Source of the DNA: Mariannaea sp. PMI_226
Taxonomy: Eukaryota; Ascomycota; Sordariomycetes; Hypocreales; Nectriaceae
Length of the DNA stretch: 64,000 nucleotides
Direction of reading: 5' to 3'
NCBI GenBank assembly: GCA_024336345.1
Contig: JANFOG010000005.1
Coordinates: 310,001-374,000, forward strand
In this document: positions 36,401 through 50,152 of the stretch, piece by piece
How positions within the stretch are numbered: the first letter of the stretch is position 1
How the letters are laid out: each line of letters opens with the position of its first letter
Made by a program: the position numbers and the translations under genes
Notes under the pieces: generated by a model
Seen by the model: the letters and a program-made list of their open reading frames with translations, nothing else
Database searches by the model: none
Told to the model about the DNA's origin: nothing

Positions 36401-39400
36401 TCCAGAGGCATTTATTTCTGGTCGAGGCCCTCTTGGAGCATCTTGAACAGAATAGATTGGGTATTGCATCACCATGTGCAGCAATCTCATGATGAGAGTT
36501 ATACGGTGACCCCCCCGGGGAGCTTATCGAGCACAATGCGTTGGCACAGTTCGAAAAATTCGAATGGGAATCATTTATCCGAATCGAGTTGCAGGGCAAT
36601 AGCTGGTCTGCCGCCTCGCCGGTCCAATGAAGCTGAGCTTTTGATGAAAGTTGTGCGGCACTCAAGGGCTGCATATCTCAAGACATTGATCACCCCTTCA
36701 GCAGCCTAACTGTATGTATGCTAACTATGTGAACATACAACTATATCTTTTATTCTGTTGTTGTCAAACGCCAAGTCCCCCGTCTACTTGGAGTCTCTTT
36801 CAGCAGAGAGACGGAGACATGGGTGAAGAGTACTCATGACTACGTCTCGCTTCCCTCCCTCTTTCCTAGTCCGATGACCAGTTTTATCCAGTTGGTCCTG
36901 AGATCAAAATCTGTCAAATGCCTTCGCAAGATCCAGCTGACCGGGTACCTGGCATGAACACCCACTCGGCTTGCCCCGTCAATGGGTGTCATACATGAGT
37001 GATACTGGCGCCAATAGCAGGCTAAACGCGGTTTTCTATCGCAATCAGGGTCCCTCGACATTACCCTCAAGCCGGTCGGCCGTTAGATACCGCTACCATT
37101 GTAGAAATCCCTGGAGGAAGCGAGAAGAAGGAATAAACAAATGAACTACAGCGGACGTCAATTTCCAACCCTGTAGAGTGTCAGGCGCACTAGTCAAGTG
37201 GCTTGAAGAGAGTACACTCGACCCTCCACACAATCTCTAAGCAGGGGGGTTCCTGATTAGATTGGACGTTTAAGAAATATTACACTCAGGCACAGCTCGT
37301 GAGAGAGAGAAAAACACTTATGGTGAGTTCGATCACAAGGCAGTGCATTCGGGTTAAGCGCAGAGCATCTCACAGTTCAGTCTCTCAACTGGCTGCAGAG
37401 CCAAGGGCTTTGAGATCTTTGAGGCCGCTGTCAACCTGTATCAATTAGGAAAGGAGCTTAAAGTGGCTGATATGCGTCAGAAGTCTCCGGCTTACGAGCT
37501 TGGACAGTTTTTGGCAAGTTTGCCTTGGTGGCTATGAGACTATACGATAGGTAGGCGTTTGCCACACATATATTATTTCAAGAGAGGGCGAAAGACCGCG
37601 CATGAGCTGAACTTGTGAAAACAAATGCTCTTGAAGCAATTACTTGGGCTTGGCTTGGAGTGCGAAATGATTTCTGATAAAGCATCCCACTGACTTCGTG
37701 CTTGTTGAGTCCAAGTCGAGGGACTCTTTTCTAGCTGGACGGAACAAGGTCGTCTAGGCCATTTCACGATCATGGACAAGGCAAATGCAACACAACTGTT
37801 ACCGATTCGGTGAGGTTAATGAGATGCCTGATTTGAATGTAGTCATCTCAAAGGCCATGGCATGGCTCATTCTCTACTGTGGTCCCCCTCCCGCTCAAGT
37901 GGTTGAGTGGTCGCGATGAGCGCTTTTCATCCCAGAGAGCTGAAATGATATTCTGGCCCGTCGCGAAGTGGTTTTCGAAATCCGGAGAGGGAAGCGGGTT
38001 CAAACTTACTTGAGGCCTGCATTTCCTAACCCAAGCTAGGAGTTCATATACTACTCCCAACTTCACTGTCAGGCTCTCCAGAAGAAAGAGAAGGCTGCGG
38101 GAACAGGCTCTTGCCAACAGGTGTTCAGGTTGTGGTAGAAGCTATTACATACAGGGCTTCTGTTGTTTCTAGCGAAAGTTCGCCATGGGTAGTCTCCAAG
38201 ATGGTGAGGTTTGCGTATATTGTATGAAGCTGAATTGAGAAAGTTGAGATACAATATAGAAACGGGCAGATTCCCCAACCAGTGACATTTTGTCGAAAGA
38301 TTTCTGTATCAATAGTGGAACCGTTTTTCTGATGATTAAAAGCCGATGCTGCATACATAACTGACTTCAGATATAGCATAAGCACATTTGTTCCATGATG
38401 AGTCGGCAAATGGCGTGGAACAGGTTCTTCACCGAAGCACATTTGTCATGGCTAAGCTCACGATTAATCTCGCCATACACTACTTACTACTCTTCTTGGC
38501 CGCACATACGATGGGCAAACTTTCTGTCTACATGATCAGTTCGCGCTCATGAGAAAGGCCATCCATCCAGGATGACGACCGCAGACGGGGAGACAAGCAA
38601 CCTCTTGATCACACCCATCGAACGATTCCACCATTGAAAGTGAGGCATCACCACATCACAACACCCTTCAAGGCCGTCAGTCCCCCCCTAAAAAACGAAA
38701 GGCCCAAAAACCAGAGCGTAGGCCACAAACGAGAAAAAAATGGCCAGGAAGAATAGTCATACGGAATACCATCCGGGACACCTCTATCCCGCCCCTCCCC
38801 CCACGCACGCGAAAGGTTTCGCAATCGCAGCACGTTGCCCTCCATCAAAGAAAGATTGATCATGCTTGCTGGCTCGGAGGGAAACGGACAACGTAGGCAT
38901 GGGGTTTGTGTCTGGTCTGGTCTGCTGGGCGGGTGATCCACATGTCACCCTATACACCCACGTGTGTGTGGTCTGCGACCAGCTATCTCAGTACATACGA
39001 TATTCTGTTTGTATGTAGTATTTACTTGACTACGCATGTCCTCTTTTTACTTGTGTCTCTCTTTTTTCCCTCCCTTTCGACCTCGTGGCTAGCTGTGATG
39101 TGAGTACAGAGTCTCAGAAATGAGACCCTGGTGATTGCATGGGCATACAACACTGTACGCTACATTACATCCAGTAGCTTGTAGGTGGGGGCGCCCCCAA
39201 TGGTCTCACTACGGGTCGAAATTTCCATCATCAAAGTCCCCATCGTTTGCCGACACAATAGTGGCGACGATGGAGATGGTGCAATCAGTCTTCATTTCCT
39301 AGTTGCGATGGAAACGAGACAAAGACACAGTACACTACCTAAAGAGAGAGAGACATGACAACCAACAAAGTGATTCAGCTGCTGCAAGTATCGCCCCCCG

Positions 39401-41613
39401 GGCCTCAGCCGCGCGTAAGGTAGATGATGATTACCTGCAGTTACGATGCAGTGAGACAAGAATCAAGCAATCATTACAGCTGCGCACAGCGCCAAGATAG
39501 GTAGGTATGTGTATTGTCCTCCTTTGCAGAAACAGGGTTGTCAGCTGTAATCCATCCCTCCCAAAAAAGAAATATCGGACCAAATGGGCGGCTCGGGAGT
39601 GAGGGGGAGCGCTGTCTGCTGAAGAAGAGAAATGCAAGGGACCAACGAATGAACCCTTGCAGCTCTTCAGCATTGACAGCTTAACCTACGTCATCTACTC
39701 CCAAATCGCTTGGCAAAGCTCTCAAGGACCAACAAGCAGCTAAGCTCTTGGATCTGTACTTGGTTCCGCATTCCGCCATTTCCGGAGAGGGGTGTGTCCT
39801 TTTTTTTTTCTTCTTCTTTTGCCAAGCAAAAACAGATCCCATCTCGGAATCATCTACAAAGAAAAACAAGTCAATGAAAGAAATGATTAATTCACCTTGC
39901 AGTCATGAAAGAAAATACCTGCTTTCCCTGCCCTTGTGCCGAGAACCCGTGGGGGGGCGCTGGCGAGAAGTTGTACGCCATGATGTATGACCTCATGAAC
40001 GGATCATCTGCCGTCTGGGCCTCTTCCCTAAACCCAAAACAAAAATATACACAAATAGAATAAAATAAAAAACAAAATGTGAACACAAAACTGGTTAAGC
40101 AAAGGTAGTGTAATAATGAAGTAACGCAGCGGGAATAGCCCCCTTCAATGGCGAAACAGCTTGTTCCTGATTCGGGAGCGCGAGGTTTTGCCAAATAGGT
40201 TTATTCCGTGTTTGGGCGTAATAGCTCGTCTGGATAGGTTGGTTGTCACTGCACAGATAATCGGGGGGGGGCGCTGATTCCGCTGATTCTCATAGGTCGG
40301 AAGGGAAAATCACAAGTCACCAGTCACCTGGCCTTGTGCCTTGATGAGCCACAAAACAAATTACGCCACAAATACGCAACGACGTGAATGGACGAATGAG
40401 TAGACGACGCCACGATTGCGTTTTCTTTCAAGTCAAGGGCCATAGAGGAACCGTCTAGAAGACAAAGGATGATGAAAGAGTCGATGCGGCGAGATAGGGA
40501 GGCCTCTTAGTCTTACTCAACGCTGATGCACGTACGAAGTGCTTCTCACAAAGCATCAAAGGCAAAAAAAAAAAAAAAAGCATCTCGAGGTGTTGGTCAG
40601 AAGACTTGGATTAGGCATATCTCACGAAACGCCCAGCCCAAGAGCTAGACACTCCTGTGGCTTTTAATTGTTGGTCTTTGACGCCGCAACAATGACACCG
40701 CCATACCGCTTTGGGACGATGCAAATCACACAATCGCACACATCGTCAACTACTCACAGCTACTCACACATATGCGTCACACACATTACACGAGGAACAC
40801 AATGGACAAATTCAGGTGAATGTTAACTTATGGTATTCCTGCCATTCAGTTTGTTGCGAGCTACCATCTGCGCTCTAAAATCTCCCGCCGTAATTCATCT
40901 TGTTTCACCCCCTCGCCTCTCGCAAGGCGACAGGGGACACAGTCCAAATCCTTCCACCGCGTATCCCAGGGGCCGTTCCAGGGTATCCTTGGGAAGGAAG
41001 TCAGGTAAGACAGATAGGGTATCCCAATATGCAAAAGTAATGAACCAACGCCCGCCCCAATGTGTGCGACCGTGCGTATTCCCTAGCACGGTGCCATGCA
41101 AAGAGATGAGATGAGATGAGTCCCAAAATCTACTGTGGTATGTTGCGCTTGACGGAAGAAGCCACTTTCATGTCGAATGTCCATGCCGTGAGCAGAAAAG
41201 CAACAAGACTCCGAGACGGTATCTGGAGACTGCAGGTGGTGGCAAATCCATGTTCCTGCGAGAGAGAAGTGAGGCAGAGATGCTTGGCGGAGATGCGTGG
41301 TGCAAATGTATGTTATGTTGTTTGTATGGTTGTGATGTGATGTTTGAGAAAAGATGTCCCGTGGTTGTATGAGAGATGGGTATTCAACCAGGAAACTGTA
41401 GAGCAAAAAAGCGCGAAATCTATAGTCCTTCCAGGAGGATATGCTGAGATGCTATGTCAATGCGATGATGATGATGTATCGGACATGTTGTGAGAGTTGA
41501 GAGGAGGGATGCCAGAAGGAGAGGCATCAAAGAAGACACTGTGGCGAAGAGGGCATTATAGAAGAGAGGTGTTTGTTGTGCCGTCACAATGCCTTGGCAA
41601 AGTCGCCCAATGC
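33420..41613. other. Gene-poor spacer of 8.2 kb
   Basis: No supportable coding or RNA gene. It opens with the promoter of the minus-strand gene at 33,419, including a GTGC microsatellite at 33,453-33,475. Frames of up to 149 codons (for example 36,260-36,709) lack coherent composition and motifs. Several C and G homopolymers, A/T runs and GTAC-rich motifs are scattered through it. Confidence 0.55.
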
Positions 41614-41892
41614 TTATTTCTTATGCGACTTGCTCGACTTCTTGTGGTGTCTTCTCACGCGCTCTCGACCTCGTCGCTCCTCGCCATCATCGCTCCCACT
41701 GCTCAGACGACGTCGCTCTTCTTCGTACCAGGTGCTCAGGGCCTTGCCGCCAAAGGTCAGATCTTCGTCTTCGATGATGGTTGACTGAATCCAGGTGTAT
41801 CCATCGCCAGCCATTTCACGAGATGTGGTGTCAAATGTCTGGTGGTCGGGGAGGTAGCACACGTAGTAGCTTGATTCGGATGAGGTAGACAT
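41614..41892 (-). CDS. Small charged protein of 92 residues, unrecognised family
   Basis: A single-exon gene whose ATG lies in CATCATGTC. The product starts with a Ser/Tyr-rich segment (YYVCYLPDHQTF), continues to a compact conserved-looking core (IIEDEDLTFGGKALSTWYEEER, residues about 44-65, two overlapping halves) and ends with a strongly basic tail of Arg, His, Lys and Ser. There is no signal peptide, membrane segment or cysteine pattern. The core and the C-x-[LI]-P-x2-QTF motif recur in the decayed locus at 62.0-62.3 kb, which supports this being a real protein. The tail could bind nucleic acid or act as a nuclear signal, which is inference only. It stands alone in more than 16 kb of otherwise gene-free DNA. 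Confidence 0.75.
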   Translation of the reverse strand: MSTSSESSYYVCYLPDHQTFDTTSREMAGDGYTWIQSTIIEDEDLTFGGKALSTWYEEERRRLSSGSDDGEERRGRERVRRHHKKSSKSHKK

Positions 41893-44800
41893 GATGGGCG
41901 GTGCCTAGGAGTGTTGTGTTGAAGATTGATGAGCAGGGGGGAATCCGGATTTATAATGATGATTTCAAGTGCTGTATGCGGCCTGCGCTGCGTTGTGTTG
42001 TCGTTTAGTATCCCTTGGGAAGATGGGTGTTTTGTTTATCCAAGTTGAAGGGAGGAGTGGACAAGTAAACAAAGGGGAGCAGGTGGGCCTTTGCTTTATA
42101 TGAGGCGTTGGTCGAGTGTGTGAGCTGATGGTTGCGTCAAGCAAGGATCAGCACAGAGAATAGTAAAAGGGCGGAATAGGTTGAGAGGGTTGAAAAGGTG
42201 GTGATGTGATGTTGGAGTGCAGACCAGTGCAGCAATGTGTAGGAAGTGGAAAATGGGAAGAAGAAGAAAGCCAGGTCGAAGCTGAAGAGCGAAGCCGGGG
42301 ATAGAAAAAGGATGTTGGATGTGGGCGGAGCCGAGAGTACTGCGTACTTTCCACTTTGTACTCCGTACCCTGGCCAAAGGAAATCGCGGGACGGGAGGGA
42401 AACGAGGCAGGCGCAGGCGTGTGGTTATCACGGCGGTGGCGGGATTCTGGGGGAAGAAGGGCGAAAAGAGGAGGCGTGTGCACTGTGCTTTAGGGGGGGG
42501 AGGGGTGGGAAGATGCCTTACAGCTGGGCGTGCGATAGCGGCGAGATTTGGGAGGGTGGAAGAGTCCTGCGATGCCTGGACATGGCCGCACTGTGAGATT
42601 TGCTGGATAAGCCCTGAGGCGAACTGCCCGTTCTGGCGCACAGCTTTCGCCCCAGCACGCACAGTGAGGGTCTAGGCAGGCCCAAGCGTAGAGGAGGCTC
42701 CAGACGCACAGTGCCAGCGATAGCCACAGGTCCTTTAGTGGAGTCCAGATTTGCCATGGGCGGACCTGGGCTACTCCACCAGGGCTCTTTTTGATGGATT
42801 TTTTTTTTGGGTTTTGCGGGGAGGCGTGGCATTTTACAAGTACGTACGGTACCGACCTGCTAGACACAGCCGGTCACCGAAAAGCGAGACAGGAATTGAT
42901 CTGGTTTTTTTTTCTTTCCTGTTTTTGTGTCGCTTTCTTACATCGGCATCGCCGATGCATAAGCTGAGATGAACCAGAGATCCGTTACAAGAGAAACATC
43001 GACTTCTTTGACACCTTCTAGAATGACCGCCGCAACATGAGGGAATAACAAAAAAAGCCGCTCGTTGAGAATTTTTCTGCGCCGGTTGGGTCCGTGTTGA
43101 ATAGCATCCGGCCGAGATGGATGGAGGGCACGACAAATGACTGGACGCTTAATTTGATGGCGATGCCGTTTTTTTTCTTTTTACCCCAATCCCCCTCCGC
43201 TTCCCTACTCTCAAAGTCTTTGGGGGTTCGACGCTACGGTCAATCTCGAATCAGTCTCCTATCCATGATAGATGATGTGGAGGGCCGGCCAAGATGGATG
43301 GTTGAATATCCGGACCGACTTGAGTAAGGGTATCTGGTCGGTGTATACGCACTGCGTTGCATCTCCAACTCAGTGCTGTAAGCGCTGCGATAAGCAGCAT
43401 GCGGTCATAAGAGGCAGTCATGAGTAAGACGGCGGTTAGGCATCTGTTTTTTTTTTCCCCCATTCTGTCTCTCATTTTCCCCCTTCTTTTCCCCTTTCTC
43501 CTTCACCGCGAGTCATATCGTGTGTTTCCTCCTATCTCTTCATTCGGCAAACTCGTGTCGATCATCGTTTGTTTTCTCGACTGTGTCCTGCGTCTGGGCT
43601 AAGGTACAAAGTCGAACGGTTTGTAGAATGATGTGGTGTTGAGGAAGTGGGCGAAGGCGGCGACTTGCGATGTTTAAGAAGGAGACGAACCAGTGGGCGG
43701 AGGTGTGGAGATGGCTCGGTGTGCTGATAGTGCTGCGCACAGTCCCGCTACACATGTACACTATTGTATGGGCAAAAGAGCAAGGAGGCCAGCCATATCG
43801 GAGCCACGACTCACATTTGACGATCTCGGGCCTTGGCCGAACAATGAGATGATGAATAGATGGTACCATTAGACAAAGGAGATCCTTTGATACATGCTGA
43901 TAGAATTTTTTATCCTTTTCCCGCGTAGCCCGCGTTGATTTCTCATCGTCTTTTGAGGTCAGGTGCGTCTTGTAAGGTTGTAGCGACACTGATCTGGTTG
44001 GTTACTTTAGGGGAATGGGAGCATCTGCTGCTATGTAACATGAGGAGGCTCTGTGGTCAACCACTTCTACGGCGTGGACAGTGTGCGTCCCCTAAATTCA
44101 TCGCTTGCCGTTTACACGTATCAGATCAGGCCTATCTGCTACCCCTAATTCTGCCGGGGGGACTGCAGCCAATGTCTAGCAACAGAAATGTATCTCATAT
44201 GCATGCCGGCCGGCCGGTGCAGGAAGATACAAGCAGCCAACAAAAAGTAGCCTTATATACGCCACCGTCCTGAGAAGGGAAAAATATTCCGGGTAGGGGT
44301 CGGGCAAAGCAATATCCTGGGAAGGGATGGGGGTTCATTCTCCCCCAACCAACGAGGTATCACGTAAAGCTATACTTACCCACCCAAAAGTAGGGCCACG
44401 ATAGTTTTGGACCAGAGGATATCCCGGGATCACCGTTTCATTCCGATTGTTTGTACAGATTGGAGGGTTCTTTTGCTTTCGAAGTTGGGGAGAGAGCAGG
44501 CTGAGTCCTGGCATGTGCGATGACCGTCCCCCGTGCTTCCTGTCACCCTGTGTTAGGTATTCGACTGCATGTTGTGGAGAAGCCCTTTATCTCTATTCTT
44601 ATTCGTACATTCGGCCCTCACGCGGCTCATTCAGTGGGTGACATGGAATCCGGGGAGGGGGAGGGGAGGGGATGTCGGAGGGTTGGGCTGGCGAGGGTGG
44701 GCGCGTACCAGAAATCACACCCGAAAACGTGTACTATCTTCCGTTGTGATCTTTTACTGCACTGTACGGCATCCGAATTAGGCCAACACGGAGAGTGAGC

Positions 44801-47800
44801 CAGGCGGCAGTGCTCAACTGCTGACGGAACAAGAAGCCAGATGATTGATTACAGCTCTGCCTGAATGGGAAGCTGACGAGGCTTGGACCGACTGCGCGGT
44901 CAGGCGTTGAAATGCGTACAACTAGGTACGTAGGGCAGATAGCCTGGCTAGGGTCCAGGTGAGTCCTCCCCCCCCCTATTTGCATTCGATAGTCCTTCAA
45001 GTTACTATTGTTGTGCAGAAGCAACGTTCAGAGTACATAGTGTTGTCTCTCTACAGGGTTGCAGGCACAAGAAAAAAAAGGCTGACAGTATGGCGCCTCG
45101 GGCTGAGACTGGGTTGGGCTGGGCCGGGCGGGGGGCTTCAAGGTTGGTCTCGAGACGCGGTCCAGGCGATACGGTCGACAGACGGTCGAGATCATCTGCA
45201 TAGCACAACGGCTAGACGGTATTGTGACACAAATGAGCAAATGACCAACTGACCAGCTCTTTGACTAAGGATACAGGCAAGCATATGGAAGCAGCATGCC
45301 TGCCGGTCTGAACATGGGGTTGTCTATTTATTTCTCGGATGTACGGGGTGTTACATACATAGTAAGTCTTATGCCTCAATAATATTATAGGGAGCTACCG
45401 TCAAAGCCATAGTAGCAGGCATATCTGCCAAGGTATTATGCCCTGCTCGGTGGAGTTTCCACGTTTACTGGAGGGCTTGTTTTCCCCGCATCCATCACAT
45501 GCATCCAGCCCGCCCCCCATGCTACGGGGCATGAAGAATGAGAGCCTCTGATAGACGAATGAAGCAATTATTATTTCCCAAGACTTCGTATTATCACGAA
45601 AGCTTACCTGTTGAGAAGCTGGGCGCCACGGTAGTAGAGCATGGTTTCAATAAAGCCTGCGTCTAGGCATGCCTGCAGCTGATGGATGCACTTGACCGCG
45701 AATGGCTGAGGAGGTGAACAGGTGAACGCGGCCTTCCATCATCACCACGTCGATATGCTTCTGACAGCTTCCCGCCCGCAAGCCTCATTACCGTATTCGT
45801 TAACGTATCTTGGCGATTAGCTGCGGGTGAAGATAAATTACGGTAGGTCTACAGTGGCACACAGTACGGTGCTTGTAAGTTGGGGTATTCTCAGTGAGCC
45901 CGGCAACTTAAAAATGCTTGAAGCCAGCGAATCGAGTACCACGCAATGAGCTGCCTTATGTGGACAAAAGCCTCTTCCTCAGGGCCAAAAAAACGCCAGC
46001 TTTTGGGCTGATATATGCACACCCATGTCGCCTTGCACAGTGCCCTTGCACAAGGACGCCAGCACTCCTCCCCCAATGTGGAGTCTCTGGCTGTCTCTCC
46101 TGCAAGCCTCAGCGGAGGGGGGGAGGGGGGAGAGGGCGGGGCGCGGCTTCTGGGGCTTCTGGGTTTTGTGTGTCACTTATTAGGTTGGAGAGAATCAATA
46201 TTTCCTTTCAGCTGCGGCGACCGTTTTCTTCCCCTGCACGAGCGGAGCAATGAGACTCAGGCAGCCAAGCCAGGCATGTTGGTTCGTATCCATCGCAAGC
46301 CTCAACGGATCGACCGCCTGCAGTCATCAACGCGGGGAAAAGAAAAGAGAAGGGGGGGAGGAGGGTGGAAGAGAGAGAGGGCTGGCAGCTGGCAGTTGGA
46401 GCTGTTGTTTGCTCGTTGGGCTCCGTTTTGAGGATATCTGGGCTTCAATGTTGGTGGGGTCCCACGATATTCAACAAGGGCAGACAGCGCTTGTTGGGCG
46501 CTTGTTGGTCGCCTCAAAAAAATGCATTGATGGGGGAAAAAAACTAGGGCAAGGCGATCGGGCCGGGAACAGTGAGCCATTGGCAATTAGATAGGACAGG
46601 GCAGCGGTGTGTTGTTCTCTGCAATGCCACTTAAATTCAGCCCATGTAATAGAGGTATGGAGTAAGTGTTCTTTCGTCTGCATAGGTACAGTATGGGATA
46701 GGCATTCTAGTTTCTTGTTGGTTGCAAAGAGTCTGACTCAATGAGAGGGGAGAAGAAGAAAAAAAAGGGAGGGAAAAAAATTTCGTTCCGTTAGGCCATG
46801 TCCCTTGCATTGTGCATCGTGGCATACCTAGGGTGGAAGGAAGGTTACCTACAAAAATCGCAGAGGGTGTATAGATGTACCACGTAAAATTTTTTTTTCT
46901 TCTTCAAGCCGTCCGTCCTCGGTGAGGCAAGGAGAGACAGAATAAGGCCCAATGGAACTACGATTGAGTCATGAATTAAACTTTTTTTTCCTTCTTCGAC
47001 TTTTGTCCCCTCCCCCTCCAGGTTCGCGCTTCGGGTACCCAGTCAGCCTTTTTTTAGGCAGCTTGTGTATGGCAAATGGTGGTGTAGCTATGTTGTCGAC
47101 ATATTACCACAATAGGCACCCAAATTGCCCACAATCTGTACTGTGCCGACAGTATTGCACGTATTGCACAGTGTCCCCCCCATTTAGTTCAGCCTTCTCA
47201 CTCAGTTTCTTGTCAAAGATGACTTTAAGGTCAGGACCCGTTCGATTCTAACCCAGCCACTAGGCTGGAAAGTATGGGGTAATTACTCCGTAAACACCTT
47301 CTTGAACCTCGCCATTGGGCGATCTGATGATGAATTGACAGTGCAGTACAGTGCACTCCAAAATAGCAAGATTGTGCGGGTACGCTTGCATACCCTCTTT
47401 GACTGGACCTGTCATAGGTACGTTGCCCGCATTGCCCGCATTGCCCAGCCTTTTTTGCCCTGTGTTATCAGCTAGATGCCGGGGTGTGTCACCTTTTTTC
47501 CCTGTCCCTCCTCCAGTCCGACAATCGGCCTCGGCCCGGCCGTCGAATAGGCGCGGAGAGAGTCCGTATCCGGCCCCAGAACATGACTGTTTATGACGGT
47601 ACGATTTCTTCGGAGGGGAACACAGATTGGAACACTCATCCAGTCATCGAGCTCTACCCATCTATTGCCCCTCCGGAACCCCTCACTTCTTGAAATCCGA
47701 ACCCCCGGGTTGACAATTGATCTATGTGTCAATAGCCCGAGGATCTGATCGAGAGGTCTCCGGTGGGCCATCTCCCCCCCGCATTTCCAGGCTATGGATG

Positions 47801-50152
47801 GGGCACTGTCAAGATTATTCCCCATAACTGCCATATTCAGGTTTTACTGTCCAAAATACGCTATACGCCAAGTACGAGAGCTCCTTTCGCTGTACCTGTC
47901 AACGACGTCATACCTTTTCGAAAAGAAAAAAGAAATTCACTTTTTTAGGCATCGTTACTCAGCTTAGAAAGGCTAGGAATGATTTTGTTCCTGATTAGAT
48001 GCGATCAGCTGCTCATCCCTTCGCAATATCTCCCCATTCTGTGCCTCTATCCTGTAAGCAGCTCGAATTGATGATGTCACCTTCTCAAATCATTCACCTG
48101 TCACTCTCACCCGAAAGCATCTCCGCCATTGAATTACTGGCTTGCAAGACAGTGGCGTGAAATTATAAGCTTGAACATTACTGTCGTTTTCTCTTACTCC
48201 TTTGCCCCATTGTCGGTGAACTGGTGACGTACTCTGAGCCTTCTTGGGGGAATTCCTCACGAACCTGATTTCTGCATCTCTTCTTTCAAGACGTCACAGC
48301 AACTTACCATGCTTCTAGTGTCCGTACCCTTTCCCTGAGCCTAAGAATAGATGATCGAAATCGCCGATCTAGATCTGAGACTCTTGGATCCCGGGACCGT
48401 TTCATTCCCTGAATATGGTTTGCGAGTGGGAGTGTCGCGGCAGAGGCGAGGTTCCTGACACCTTACATATCCTGACGCAAGGATTGGATCGTTCATAATG
48501 ATTTCCTAGGTGGTCATTGTAAATATTGTAATTGTTACCCTTGAAATGTCGTTCGATGTCGGCATATTGCCTGACACGATGCATTATGAAAGATGCTGAA
48601 AGCCGCGATTCTTGAATCGCGATGGGTTTGGTGACGGTTGACTAATTTCGCCCCCGTAAAGAAGGTTTCTTGTAATTCCAAACAGCCGAAAACATCGATT
48701 TGTAATTTATATCCATTCAATCTCCATATCGCGATACTTGAATAGCACATGGTGATAGATCCATCCGCTACATGACGAGAAAATTGTTGTTGTGAGGAGG
48801 TCTGATGATAGAGCGCACAGTAGTAAGTATGACGCGGTGAGTCGTAGCCTCTTCATTCATCTCAATGTTGACGATATTATCAACGAGTTCATATTGTTGG
48901 TTACACTATGACGAATAAATTTTCAGAAACAACATGCACGATACAATATCACATGCAACCAGCTTTCGTACCAGATACATTTGCCGTTGGAAGTCGGCTG
49001 GGGACATTCAAGGACCTGATGGTGCAACTTGCTACTACAGATGCATGATGCGCGATGAAAGGACAGTGGCGAAGTAGCCAGAGAGGAGAGGAGGGCTGCC
49101 AAGCGCGACCAGCATTCAACGTTCTTGGGAATAGAAAGTGCTATTATAACGGCACCAAACCAGATCAAGGCTGAGAAGCAGTGAGTATTTTTTGATCTCA
49201 GCACATGTCTTCAGTGAAGGGAAATTCCATTTCTTGACACTCCTTTGCTATCTTGATGCCAGGGATGATTTGCTATTCCTCTTCCCTGAGCATTTAGTGT
49301 GGAATTGGAGAACGCTCTATGTGCAAGCCGGTCACTAAAAGCGCCTGCAACGTTTGGTGTCTATGTCGCTTTCTGCATTCCCGTATAAAGTGATGTTGTA
49401 ACAGAGCGAGGGGCAATACTAGTGAGGCAGAATAAACCAATAAAAACCACAAAAAAATGGCGAATTTTGCATTATCGCGTTGCCTCATACCTACATGACG
49501 GTTCCATCGTTGCGCTCTATTAATTATGTTTATTGAAGTTTGTTTCTGAGAGATTTGCTAAGAGATAATATCATATTTAGAGACGTAAGTTATATTATAA
49601 TTGCTCGCATTTAATCATTACTCAGGAACATGTTCTTAATATTGGCTATAGCCTCGGGGAATTTCCCTTTTGAAAGCAATTCTATGTTCCCTTGCCTCAA
49701 GACGCTCTATATCCTATTACCATAAACCTGGCCTATATACAATAACTATCACTATGTATATCATCTTGTATCATTTACAAATCTTGCTGTCTATTCTGTA
49801 ACAGATGCTGCATAATGGGGCGACGGGGGTATACGCATGCTAACTTAACTTGTCTTGCTCGGTTGCGAACGCCAGTTTGGTGGTGGGATGAGTAGAGCTG
49901 AATCAACAACCAACAACCAAGAGCCAACCACAACCAACAAACAGCCAACAGGCCTACCTAATTGGCTGCTGCCTGGCGAGGCCTCCATACGGGCCTTTCC
50001 GTTTTCTCTTCCCTTCTTGTTCAGCTCTGACTTCTTCAACAGAAGCCGAAGCCAGAGCTGGTACATCCTTTTTGATCCTATCCACCACTGACAACTAGCA
50101 ATCGACATTTCCCCGAGCAAGGTAGCCGGCTTCTCAAGACAATATCGTTAAA
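41893..50152. other. Gene-poor spacer of 8.3 kb, changing to AT-richer DNA near 48 kb
   Basis: No supportable gene. The left part (to about 47.9 kb) resembles the other GC-balanced spacers; near 44,206-44,218 there is a GGCC repeat. From about 48 kb, and most clearly at 49,500-49,850, A and T dominate. The change coincides with the start of the region that contains decayed genes. Confidence 0.5.

Noticed and set aside
36260..36709. 149-codon frame on the + strand
   Set aside because: Composition is irregular, there are no motifs, and the overlapping minus-strand frames are just as long.
42096..42662. 188-codon frame on the minus strand
   Set aside because: Rich in Pro, Phe and His from CT-rich DNA, no domain character, and it lies upstream of the 92-residue gene where promoter DNA is expected.
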